From Ophthalmolycus amberensis (lineage: Eukaryota > Chordata > Actinopteri > Perciformes > Zoarcidae), in NCBI GenBank assembly GCA_024529925.1, contig JAFEUB010001535.1, forward strand, positions 248,001-312,000: a stretch of DNA of 64,000 nt, in the 5' to 3' direction. Every line of letters begins with the position of its first letter. The stretch's first letter is position 1. Position numbers and translations under genes: made by a program. The notes under the pieces are model-generated. The model made no database searches, was not told the DNA's origin, and saw only the letters and a list, made by a program, of their open reading frames with translations. Below, piece by piece: positions 27,401 to 40,400 of the stretch.

Positions 27401-30400
27401 GTCACGTTGACAGCTGGAACCGCTCAATCTCCTTACCTGGAGGACAGACTGGCGTGAGTGTGTGTGTGTGTGTGTGTAAGAGGGACGGTTGGACAAAATG
27501 GATGAAAGGAAAGAAATTGAGAAAAGTTGATATGCGGAGAGGGAGTGTGAGTGACAGACTTAGAGGTTGGAGGAAAGTGAAGCCGTCGTTGGAGTTGTCG
27601 ACAATGATGCAATATGCTTTACATAAATACACACACGCATATATTTATGTTATCAGTCATTTAATATGGAGAGTTTTTTTTACTGTGTCCCCTCACAAAT
27701 AATCCCCTTGAACACCTTATCCAAAGCGCGTGTAACTTTAAAAAAATCCAGCCGCACGTAGCCTGTTGGTTGTCAGATTATCTCCCACCAGAACAAGCGC
27801 TCCCGCAAAATGCAAATAGGAACATTTTGATTCACAACAATGAGCGGAAGCATTGTGAGCGGAGACGGTAGGTAGGCAAGAAGAACAACTCTCATCCTAA
27901 AAGAAGTCCTCTGTTTTTTTTCAGGCAGATCTATTTTTTGCTCAAGTAAAAAGCTGCACCTGCAAGCTGAGCGTTGGAGCAGCAGACTTTATTCCTCTAT
28001 TCATTATTCATTGCTCTTTTTTAGAAGTTGGAGACCCAGCTATATCCCCGCTAAAGATACTTTCATAATTACACCGGTGTTTACCTTTCAATGACATGTC
28101 ACAATGGCTGCTGCTAAACGAGCCTATTATGGAATGTGTCTTTTGGTTGACAGGTCATTTTGCTCCAACGTGTCCCTGCTAATAACACCAGCATGACAGA
28201 AAAGCCTGACCCGCGGTGTCAAACTTGTTTTCAAGGCACGTATGATATCATTCACATGGAAACGACATGACAGCAATGACCGATAGGATCGATAAAACTC
28301 AAGGCAACCCTGAAGATAGAGGCAAAGAGAAAGTAAACTGGGGCCAGCATATATATTCTTTATACTCCACCTGCAACACCGAACAAAGGGGGCTTCTAGA
28401 AGAAAGAAGGAAAAAGAGTGTCTTAAAAAATAGATTCAACCAAAACACAGCAACACATCTCCTCGTGTGTTACATTATTGGTTAACTACACCATGAAAAG
28501 CCACATCCCCCACTAACACTCGTACATGCAACCATTCAAACATATAGTCCAAAAAGCGTAGAGACAATTGTAATAGCTGCATGACTGTCCCCCATGTCCC
28601 TGTGTGTCTGTGTTGGGTGTGTGTGTCACTTTTGGCCGTCAGCTTTCTTGTTTTTTTCACACGTTCTCATCTGTAGATTTTGATGAAATAAATAATCGCT
28701 CTTGATCCTTTTTTTCCACTTTTGTACACTGTGGTTTTGTCAGCTGTTCTGTGCTGTACGTCTTTACTTCATTGTTTCATTGTCTGTCGGTGTCTAGACG
28801 GACAAGAGAAGCAGACAGAACAGAGCAGGTAGACAGAAGACCTGGCCCTGCACACAATTGGTAGCAGAGTGAGAGAGATCATGCAAAAAAAATAAAAATA
28901 AAAGGGTCAACTTCTTACCACTAACCCAGGCAGCCTGGAGAAGAGGTCAGAGCTCACCACGGATGCAGCAGCAACCTCACTCTGCGTTTTCTCCTCCTTT
29001 CTGCAGCGATGACCTTTCTCCAGACTCGTCTATTGGGGAGGAAGGGAAGGGAGGAGAGGGGGAGCTGCAGAGTGAGGTCGAGTCACAACCGCAGCCTCAG
29101 CCTCAGCCCGAGCAACAGCAGCAAGAGGCTCAGCCACAGATTCATCCGCCACAGCCTCAGTGTGAGCCCCAACCGCAGACTCAACCTCAGCCCCTGCCTG
29201 AAACCAATCCTCAGCCGGAACCTGAAACCAATCCTCAGCCGGAACCTGAAACCAATCCTCAGCCGGAACCTGAAACCAATCCTCAGCCGGAACCTGAACC
29301 CAAATCCCAGCCTGCACCGGAGCCCGAGGCCGAGCCTCAGCCTCAGCCACAGCCTCAGCCTCAAGTCGAGCTTCCGAGCGAGGAGGCGGCACAGGACGCC
29401 CCTGAAGCCCCTTCACCTTGCAGAGAGGAGCAGGTGGTGGTGGAGCAAGAGACGGAAACGCTGGAAGAAGTTGTGGAGGCAAAGAGAAAGCAAGAGGGAG
29501 AGGAGACACAGGCCGGGCGGCGTGAGGGCGAAGCAGCACAGCAAGAAGAGGAGGAGGAAGAAGGGGGAGGAGCAAAAGGAGGTGGGGTGGGGAGGAGAGC
29601 CAGCCTGCACCACACGGCGTCGCCCTTGAGGGTGCAGCGCAACGGGGCCGGCTCACACTCCGCCACCTCCGACTATGAGCTCTCGCTTGACCTCAAAAAT
29701 AAGCAGGTAGGGCTGTGTTGGGGATGGGGGAGGGTTGGTGTGTTGTTTGGGTGAGGGGAGCGGGAGGGCGGCAGGTACAGTAACTTGGCTTGTGTGTATT
29801 GTACGTCTTGTGGTCTGACATGTTTGTGATGTTCCTGTCTGAAGAGGAAACTTGTGTTTTTGGGAGAGACGCTGGTGTTTGATGAGATTTTTCTTTGGTT
29901 TTGTTGTTCGTTGCATTGATCCCTTTTGGCACTTCTAGACTGTGTCAACTAATGATGAGCTTCCTTTTCTTCATTTTCATGAACCATCATTGTCATGTCA
30001 TCATTTCATCATCATCCACACATGATTTCGTCTCTCACCAACTTTGGATTGCGAGTGTATGTCCTCTGAAAGTACCATAGAATTGATACGACCATATCTT
30101 ACTGCTGTGTTGTAATTTACTGGAAGTAGAGCAACTCATGTACATTAAGTTTCATACACTGTGTATATACATACGTACACGTACACACATCAGGGTAAAA
30201 ATAAAGACAATGTGCAAAACAAATTGCGTTTGTATCTGCATGAATGGAAAGCCTTTTCGTTTGTCTTTTCTCTGCTGCTGTGCGAGATCCTCTGGATGAT
30301 GAAAAGCCCTCATTTCCATGAAGAATAAAAGCATGTGACTGTTATCCATTCTCATCTTGTTGCAGCCCAGTTAAACTGATTTTGTCTGAAACCGATATGT

Positions 30401-33400
30401 CTATGAACTGTGACTGTATTTAAACATGCATTTCCATGTTCTCAGTGTTTGTGCTCTTATCACGCTGTTCATCAGGGGAGTTGGAAATCATTACATAATC
30501 ATCTCCATTCCAAGAACCATCAAACATTCGCCATGCGTTTTCACCGCCATCCATCTAACCAACATTCTCCAGTCCATGGATCTTCAACCAGGTAAGGCAG
30601 CAGACTTGTGGGGGCTCGGTCTGCGCTCCTGATCAGTTTTCTGCAACTCAGATCTTCATTGCGATGCATACTACTATTAGAGCTTAATCATTTAAGATTT
30701 CATTTTGCACATGAAGTTCAGTTTTCTCGTCACAAGCCTGAGAAAGCAGTTGTGTAATGTGTTTGAAGAAATAACCCTCATGATGTCATAATGATGTCAT
30801 CGGGGTTGTCTTGGTCTGGACTTGACACCTACACTTGTGAGCAGACTGTTTGCATTACAGAGTGTGTGGTTTGTAAAGAAGTAGGCATTTAGGAGGCAGC
30901 ATGGGTCTAATAAAATGCTGTCATGTTGCATTATGGGAAATGAATGCTCCAGTGTTTTTCAGTCAGTATATTTCAGCCTCTGCTCATTTGTTAAATCTTT
31001 TTTTTAATTTGTCTTGTGTGCATGCCACAACTGTATAGATTGTTCGAGTCGTTTTCCAGCAGAAAAGCCAAGGTTTTACAGATTCCAGCTTCTCGGTTGT
31101 GTGGATTGGCGCAGCTTTCCTCTGTTTTATAACATTTAAATTGATCATCTTTGGATTACGGACTGATGGGTAGGATATTACAAGAAATCAACAATGGAGA
31201 TTTCTATCAATTGCAGGCTTAAATATACCGATTGCACATCATGCATGTTTCTTTTGTCAGATTTTTACAATTTTATTGGATTAACTGTTTTCTTTCTGAG
31301 GCACAAAGGTTGCTGAAGTCTCCGATATTGATTTCCATTATTACTGTAAGTGTAGTGTGGCTTACTCAACCTCAATGGACAATCAACAACCCAGAACAAT
31401 CGGTAAACATATAGTCGCCCTGGTTTTAAGTGTTTCTCAGCCTCAGGGCACCAGCCTGTGAAGATACATCACAATCCAAATGACACTGATAGTGTCAGCG
31501 GTGACACTGTCAGTGTCATTTGGATTGTGCTCTTCAACATACAAAAATGCAAGATGAGCTGAAGCATTATGGCTGATGTTTGCTAAAATCCATTGTCCAA
31601 GCGACCAATGAAACCAATTCATTTGAGTGGGACGGTTGCTTTATATTTCACTCTCTGTCAGCTCCATCCTCATTCAGTCCTTTCCTCACTCATCGCTTAC
31701 TTATTCGATACTAAAGGTTCTTTTAACCTCAGCTCCTTGCCTGTGTCTCCCTCTCACCTCCATTCTCCCTCCTTTTAATCTCACATCTCTCCCACTATCT
31801 CATTGTCAACAATGCTGGAGATGCGCGATCAGCTCGATTGATCTTGTGTCTGTACAGTCGGGGGTGCCGGGGCTCGATGCTTCAGCAGATCGATGTCAGG
31901 GTAATTGGATCTTCGATACCTTGATTGCAGGGGAGGAACCTCGTGATGAAGTAGTTCAATTTCAAGTTATGCCTTACAGTAGACCACTGGTGAATTTACA
32001 TGTACATTTTCCTGCCTTGGGCAGTTTTTTTCATTAAATTAAGATGTATTTCTTTAAGTTGTATTGTTATTTTTATTAATAACACTGCTAAAATTATAGA
32101 AATACATAAACCCACCACTACCACAAGTTCAGAATTGTTAGTCAACAAAATAAAATGATGTGATCTCACATACAATAATCTGAACTCCTTTCAAATAGTT
32201 TCTTAGTGTTTCTCGGACGATCTGCACTGTCATCTGAGTCTCTGAGTCTATTAAAACTCTCCAAAAGCCTCAGGAACACTACACTTCTCCCTGTTTGTAA
32301 TGCACGGACACATTTACTCCAAAGTTGTTCATCAAACGGAAAAGGCTTTGGTAAAGAAAGTGATGCAGGTTCAATCTTCGCAGACTGCACGGCCTTTTGT
32401 TTTCTCGGAACGATGAAGCGATAGGTGATTAGACCTGACTTGAAGCGGCTGTTCCTGCTCTGTAATTGCTGCTAATCTCTGCTTGAGTAATTGAGGTATA
32501 CCCGTGAATCAAAAGGCATTTATCTCCATAAAGTGAAACATGCAAAAACGGTGAAAAGTTAAATTTGATGGCACTCGTAAATGCCACTTAAATGCCCAAG
32601 CGACACGAAGACAAGAAATATCAAACAAGCAGCTTGTCCTAAAACTGCTGATGCAATAAGGCACGGATTCGCAAATGTGATGACATTGTTCATTAGGTTG
32701 CTGCTGTATGTTGTTTTGCAACACGAATGAGACTGCATTTCTTTCTGCGTCAGAATTAGTCTTTCAGTAACCGCCGACCTTTTTCACAAACTGACTTTGG
32801 TCAATGACGTCTCAGCTTAACTGATCCCCATCCTCTGATGACATCAAGCCTTTTGTTGTCATCCTCATCTTGTAATACAGCCAGCGTTAGTTGTGTCCCA
32901 GTTTTGCTGTTATATAATCATCTCATTAATCATGCAGATGTTTCTGTGCTGTAAGACAAGCGTGCACGAAGGCTAATAATCGTGGCTTTGCATTTTGCCG
33001 CTTATTCCTGCAGCATGTGAGATCTGATAAGTTGCTGTTTCACTCGCGCACATCTGCCCTTTTCTCACAAATTAAAGGAGAGACTAAAAGGTTATGGCTA
33101 AAAAAAAGGAAATGCAGTGCATCGTTGCCACTGGACGCCATGTTGTCATGTTCCTGTGGCATTGATTTTTCTTTTAAAGGAATAGTGTGACATTTTGGGA
33201 ACTGCTCCTGCTGAGCGTTACCACGCTTCTCATCTAACTCCATGTCTAAAAAGCAAATGAGAATATTTTACAAAATGCTTCAATTGGTAGTAATTTGTTG
33301 CTGTTTGCCTCAGAGACAAACAACCAAACCACAAGCTCGTATTATAAATAATTAGCAATTAGTATTCTACATATGTAATCTCGTAAGGATTGAAAAGAGG

Positions 33401-36400
33401 AGGAAGGGAAAAAGAAATCTTGGCACATGACTAAATATGCTCCTTGAAGTCATAAATAAAACATGCTGTGTATTTTGGTTGACCTTTTGTTTCGAGACAC
33501 GTTTTTATTTAAGGCACAAACATTGCCGGACTAAAACATTCCTTTTCCAGAGCCTCTGGGTATTAATATTTCAGACATAGACAGAAAAAGTCCCATATTT
33601 CAAGCCACGATAACAACCATCACCATCTGATGATATCTGAAAATCAGCCTCTGATGTGTAGCCTATTTGACTTCACGAGTTTTAGAGATCTGCTCCTTGA
33701 TTTTTCCATGTGACATCGCCTTTATTCGTCCTTTATTTAAAGAATTACACCTTCTCCTCTCAGTAGTATCTTTGCCATTTCTAAGTATCATGTAGAAATG
33801 CACACTGCAGTGTCGTACCACTTTGCACTGGTTTTGTTTCCCACCGTTTTCCCCCCTCGTTCAAAGGGGAACACGAGGTCAGCATGGTGCTGATCTGCCC
33901 GTCAAAATTGATTTAGACCTTGGTGGAACAGAGCAGTGCCATCACTGTGCTCTCAGAGCACTGCCTCTCCGGAATAATCTCTCTCCATCAGCGCTTAGTG
34001 AAGTGATCAGAGGTAGAACTGACAGTCGGCTAATGTGGAGTATTTTCAGCAGTGCCACTCTTGGCGCGGCCATCCGTCTCATCACCTCTTTCTCCATCTT
34101 CTTACCTTCCCTTCAATGCACTTGTTTTCTTGTTTCTTTAGTGCTCTGATCATCCATCTTTCTTTATCTTGCCCTTTTTTACATGTAGTTCTCTGTCCAG
34201 CGGTCAAGTGGCAGCTAGGGATGTGCATGCACATGTTTTATGCCATGATTATTGTGGCCATAAATATCAGCAAACAGAAGCCCCACCTCTACTCCAGCAT
34301 CCACCTGTAGGCTCTGAGTCAAGCTACAAGTATGTAGCAGTGTATTTATGACAACATGAAGACAATGTATAGTGTGGGAGGCAATGAACCTACACAGGGG
34401 ACGATCACCCAAAATTGCAGCTCCCCTCGGCTAAATTTGCATCTTCGCATCACGTGGAGTTCAACTTTGGTGAAGTTTGACCGGCGAAGTCGTAGCCTTA
34501 ACAAATAGCAAAGAAGTGTGAGTGGTTGACCCCACTAAGCACCGCCCACCTTCAGCGTGAACGTCGACTCATATGAGCATGTGTGACCGTGCCCTTATAG
34601 TGTCAGCTCATTGATTAGCTGTTGGCTCGCAACTTTGGAGTTTTCAGCTGTAGCTGTTTTCAGCCAAAAAAAAAAAAAGCTCTAAAATCCCGCAGTACAT
34701 TACCTGCTCAGCAACAGACGGCAGACAGATACGGTTAGTGACTAGCCGGGAGACATAGTGAAGCATTTAGCAGCCAAAGTGTCAGATATTTCCCTAAGGA
34801 GTTGGTAGAGACCAAAAACCGAAGCTAAAAGAGAGTGAATGTTGGATGTATTTTGTAAGTAATGATAGAAATTGGTGAAACATTCTGATGGTAAAAAAAA
34901 ACCTCCAACAAAGAAGTTGAACCAGAAACGGCACATCTATAGTCCCAACACAGTCTTAGACTGGCATGAAATCCTGTCCCATTTCTTTCCTGTGTTCTTC
35001 CTCTCTCCATCTATCATGTCCCAGCTCGTACTGGTTGGCTGTAATCCGAGTGGCAAAGTGTATCAGATACACACTCTGACAGAAAGAAAGCAACGCGACC
35101 CAAATGCTTTATTCATCGTCCCCTAACCTGCTTACGCAGACGGCAAAACAAACAAGCTCGCCTGCCACATTCGATCAAACGCAGCCACACTGACGGCCCC
35201 TTTTTCACTACCAAGGGCACCTCTGCAGTGGAACTCTTTGCAGGATTTGTTTAGATGGACACCTTTCTAAGTAATGAGATCATATTACCTCTGTGCCTGT
35301 CTTTTAAAAAGAAAAAAAAGAAGCTACACACGGTATATATTTTGGAGCGCAGTCACTAAGGCTAACCTTGTCATTTAGAGAGTGCACAGAGCAGTCACAG
35401 AACAATCCTGGTGAATATTCAGGCTGAGTTCGACCAGTCTCCACGAGTTGACAGCGAATGAGAAGGACGCCATCAGCAGATACAGTAGAGCTGCGAACCA
35501 TGCGTCCTATTCAGAAACCACCTTTAATATTCCCAGTACGTCTCACTTTGCTCGCTCGAGGCTCTGCAGTGAAATGTAAATGGAGTAGATAAGATGGATT
35601 TTCAGTGTCATTCCACTTTTCTAAAGAGCTTTGTATGTGATTCCCTTCCTCCAGTGGCGACGGCAGAGGCTGCATCTTGAACTAACCACTTATCACAAAT
35701 TGCAAACCCTCGAGGCATTGCAGCCTATCGGGAGGGTGGTTGGGTGACTTTGTCCAGTGCTAAAGCGAAGGGAGATTAGCAGCTGAAAGTCACGTTTTGA
35801 TCCTTTCGTGGAGGCTGTAACCGTTCGTTCAATGGCATTTTAAATTGACAGGAGGGATAGTTTACTTGGGCCAACGCTAATCCTCATGTCATCCTCATGT
35901 CATCACCCCAATACCAGCTCCTGAAGAAAACACTGAGGGAGGGAACAGCAAGGATTTCTATTTCCCAGAATTAAATGTGATTTTTAATGTGCACTGCAGC
36001 ATAGAATTTTTTTTTTTGTAAAATGACAGAAGGTGACACTGCTATTATTTCAAAGCTGAATCCTCCTCCACACTCGTGCCCTTGATACTGTTAGAACAGA
36101 AACAGAATTATAGTCATTGATTTAGTCCGAATGAAAAGGATTTTCAGAGTTACTGGAGAAGATAAGAGCAGTTTCTGGGCACTTCCAAAGATACCCACAC
36201 CCTGATTGTTCTGGGAAACTCAAAGAGGTCTCATCCAGTGTTTGAGCTGCCGCCTGATAAGAATGGCTGTATTACATCTCTATCTATTTCCCACAGCATT
36301 TGAGCAATTTTTCACAGGCAAGATTAATGGCTTGTTCAGTTTCAGACAATTTAAAGTTGCTTTGGAGGACCTCTCTATGGAATTCTCACAGATTGAGTTT

Positions 36401-37458
36401 TATTTGCCGAGGAAATGAACAGTTTGACCGAATGCCATGAGTCAGCCGTACTTACTGTGGTCTCTTTCAAACAGTGGCTTTGACCAAACTGTATGTAGGT
36501 TCAGTTAAGACATCAAAAGGCCTGGAAATAATTACTCAACCATGTGATGATGATATTATTTGAAATTGGAGTTTTCATATTTTAATTTTGCCTGCTTCTT
36601 ACTAAAATTGGACTTTACAACCCTTTTTATCTCCTGGAATTTATTTGTTTTTCTTTTCCCACCACAGATATCCCATTCATCACTCTACCTGTTTTTTCAC
36701 ACTGACATTCAACTCATATGCCATATTCATCTCCCATGCACCACAGTGACAGACAGGAGAATAATGAAAAATGTTTTTTAAAAAAGGATCTTTTCATAAA
36801 TATAAGCATCCTTGAATAAGGGGATTATGGGAATCCTTGGCAATGTTTTGACTTGCCAATCTCTGTGTATCTTGTGGTTGTTTTGCAATTTCTAATCAAT
36901 ACACAGCCATAATTGTCATGTATTATTGAGACAGTTATGATTTTCTCAATAATTGCAGATTGCCCCTACAGGTTATCAGAAATTCCAGCAATTCATTATT
37001 TTCCTTTTCTCTTCTTTCTTCTCTTTTTTTAGATCGAAATGTTAGAGCACAAATACGGTGGCCACCGAATCTCCCGCCGTGCTGCCTGCAAGATCCAGAC
37101 TGCCTTCCGCCAGCACCAGCTCAGCAAGAACTTCGAGAAGATCCGCAATTCGCTGCTGGAGAGTCGTCTGCCTCGACGCATCTCCCTGCGCAAGGTCCGC
37201 GTGCAGAACACAGAGGGTTTCTCTGCTGAACGGGCGCTGGCAGAAGGCTACAACTTGACAGGCATCCCATTGGTGCGCTCGCCATCTCTGCCTGCCACAG
37301 TTGGTGGCTCCCTGACCGACCTGGAAGACTCATTCACTGAACAGGTCCAGTCACTGGCAAAGTCCATAGACGATGCACTCAGCAACTGGAGCCTGAAGAC
37401 CATGTGCTCACTGCAAGAAGGCGGCACCTATCAGTACGGTGCCGACTCCTTCAGTGCT

Positions 37459-37489
<31 letters not shown>

Positions 37490-40400
37490 GAGGAGATGGA
37501 GGAGAAGGATGTGTTGAGGGAGAGTCAACGCTTCATCAAGGCCCACTGGACCCAAGCGACCTGTCGAGAAGCGCAAGCAAGCTGATGATGGCGTTCCGGG
37601 ATGTGACGGTGCAGTTCGACAGCCAGAACTTACGCGTTTCATCCTCAGTCATGGAATCGTCCACCGTCTCCCTCGGCAGCTGCGTCCAACAAGAAGGAGC
37701 CTCCACGACTGTCACATCTACTTCCACAACGACAAACTCCTCTCCGATCTACATTTCTCATGGCCTCTCACAAGAACCCCCTCCTCCCCCTGCAGAGCTC
37801 CCAGTCGAACCCATAGATCCACCACCGCCCCCACAAGAGCCCCCGCCACCCCCAGAATCAGAATTTGAAGAAGGCGAGCAGGATGTTGAGTTCCCTGCTC
37901 CTCCACCAAGTGAAGAAGAGCTGGGGGAGGAGGATCAGCCTCTCCTAACCCCTCTGGATAAGATGGCTGCTCCTCAAAGCCCGGAGGAAGTTGTGGTGGT
38001 GCTGCCACAACCCACAAAGCCCTCTCACGTCTTTCCACCGCTGCTGGGCAGCTCGCCCATGGCAGCGCCCCTGGAAGTCAAGAGGTGCAGCTCCGAGACT
38101 GCAGATAACAGCTCAGAGCAGATGAGCAGCAGCAGCACGTCCACAGAGGCACGCTCCACATCTGAAGCCTCGTCCAAGGAGGCACTGCAGGCCATGATCC
38201 TCAGCCTGCCACGCTACCACTGTGAGAACCCCGCCAGCTGTAAATCACCCACGCTGTCCACTGACGTCATGCGGAAACGCCTCTACCGCATCGGCCTCAA
38301 TCTCTTCAATGTGTGAGTAGCCACTGAATTTTTTCATTCTTTTGTGTTTCGATGATTTACAATCCGGCTGCGGTTTTATGGTATCACCTCTGAATCAATG
38401 CTATCTGGTAAGCCATGATTTACTGCCCTAAAATCACAAAGAGATTTAAAGTTGACAGAAAATCTGGTCATTCATTTATTTTTTCATCCTTTCTGCCTTG
38501 TTTCCAAAAAATGGAAAGTATTTTAAAACTATCTTTTCACACACAAAGCCAGTCCGGACATTTTATGGCATTTGGGAATAATTTGGAAGTATTCGCACCA
38601 GCTTAACACTCCCAAGAAAAGTGCAGGCGTTGCCAGCTAATCAGAGTCTGGTAATGTGACTGCTCCTCTTGTGAGGTCTCGAATTTAAATGAAAATGTGC
38701 ATATACAGAGAAGCTAAATGAAAATATATATTCTGATTACCATTGGAAAGAAAAATTATATATTGGAAGAGATAGAATACTGTACAGTGAGATTAATGAA
38801 ACAGTCTGTATCTCCACCCCTCCTCTCAGTATACCTGAAGTTTGATGTGGCTCTCTGGACTCGAAAGAGCAAAGAAAAGCACTTTTCTTCACAGATCCCC
38901 ATTGTGCCGAAAGAACAAACAGAATGAAGCCCAAGTCCCAAGCTGGATCTGAGGTGTCTTCTTTCTTCTCAGGAAGACAAATCAAAACTGGGATGAATTA
39001 TTGAGACACAGAGTTGTGTGGGGACTGATTTTTAAGGGAACAGGAGTGAAATGAAGAAAACAGACAAACCCAGACATGGTGGAACTGACATTTGGATAAG
39101 ATCCACACACCCCATAGATAGATTGTTGCTCTGCCTATCAAGCTTTTTGTTCCAGCACATAATGCAGGGGATGCTGACAGTGGCAGATTCAAGTCCATTT
39201 GTGATGTTTGAAACAATTGGTTTTCTCCAGTGAACTTTTTATTGTTTTTTTTTAATCTCTTAATTAAAAAGAAGTGTTGAATATTGATGGCACATTGTCC
39301 TTGTATTGCTGTGTAACATAAAGTTGGTTATTTTGTTCTACCAATATATGCATAAATAAATACTTATAGCTTCTTAGCTCACACATATTTTCAAGCAGGA
39401 TGTTTAAATGTCACAAGCGAAGAAGCTTTCAGTTTAGATTGAAGACTCACTGATGTGATTGGGGAATGACAGACCTGCTGATCTCTAAGTTTGCCTTAGA
39501 TGGCAGGAACCCATAGCGAGGTAACTCTTGTCTCCTACTAATAGGCCTACCCGACTCCCACTGCATTTTCAGCAGAAATTGTCAGCAGAAGAAAAAAAAT
39601 TTCTGTGTTGGAAAGCGTGTTGACGTTTGCAGCTTTTGAGCCATTGTGAATTCAGTTCTCCCCCGCTGCCAAGTGAAGAGTGACAAAGTGAAAGCCAGAT
39701 AAGAACTTCCCAGGACGCGCTCCAGACAGAAGCAAGGTGGTTACATGGCAGCGAGAGATAGGTAAAAAAAAAAAAACTGTTGCAATGGTGACGACAGTGC
39801 ACGGGGGCCAGCGCTGACTGAATCTGTTGATTTGTTGAGAGAAACACTGACTCCTTGAGATGCGTGTCAAACTCGCTCAGTTTTGTTGGAGAAAATGGTG
39901 AAACGCTCGGTGAATTATGACTCCAAGCAAGCTAGCATTACATATTCAGAGAAGCTCTAAAATATATATTTTTTACATATTACATAACGCATACGTTATT
40001 TATGTCATACAATAAATGGCAGAACAAAATCTAAGATAGGTGCTGATTTTTTCCTTTTAGAAAGGTTTTGTAACCACATGACTATTTACAATGTCACCAA
40101 CAGCACACTTGCAAGGAATCTTTAAATGAGGCTAGTTACCATATGCTCTATTAGCTCTTCACCCTAAAGGACCCAAACACCCCACATACAGTTTTCTAAT
40201 AAATTAACTGATCTCACTCGCATGTATTTCAACCCAACCACCGATGGAGTTGCTGGGTAACAATTAGTCGGAATACATAAGGGGTGGATCCCAAAAAATA
40301 ACGGCAACGAACCACAAAGCCAAAAATTCTCATTAGTCATTCTGCTGCGAGTCGTGAATGTAATTAAAAGTTCCTTCAGCACTGTGTGAACCGGCATCTT

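Larger units (their letters stand above)
4912..29006 (+). other. iqsec3 intron A-B, 24,095 bp
   Basis: Begins GTAAGA and ends TTCTGCAG. It is the largest intron in the window. It hosts most of the mobile elements described separately: the LINE 3' end at 12340, the L2-like LINE at 15262, the palindromic MITE at 22049, the antisense pseudogene and the AACGTT cluster. The stretches 5000-6470, 7300-10960, 11000-12340, 13660-15260, 18760-22050 and 26800-28900 show no coding gene, RNA gene or repeat that I recognise beyond short simple runs. I could not identify an alternative iqsec3 first exon in it. Confidence 0.85.
29707..37032 (+). other. iqsec3 intron B-C, 7,326 bp
   Basis: Begins GTAGGG and ends TTTTTTTAG. 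It contains a perfect-looking hairpin at 31470-31529 and one copy of a dispersed repeat near 34700-34900. The remaining stretches (29.7-31.4, 31.6-34.4 and 35-37 kb) show no coding or RNA feature that I recognise. Confidence 0.9.

Noticed and set aside
27064..27702. 212-residue open frame on the + strand
   Set aside because: No recognisable motif, it runs through a GT microsatellite, and it has no supporting splice or promoter context.
28963..29006. ATG at 28963 as the start of a 263-residue P/Q-rich protein
   Set aside because: It lies in the pyrimidine tract before a strong acceptor at 29005-29006, and exon A joins at 29007 in phase. The C-terminal end beyond 29706 reads into the intron.
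29030..29656. Overlapping frames of about 200 residues on both strands within exon B
   Set aside because: Low-complexity CAG/CCT/GAG composition leaves few stop codons. The frames repeat simple residues and show no domain.
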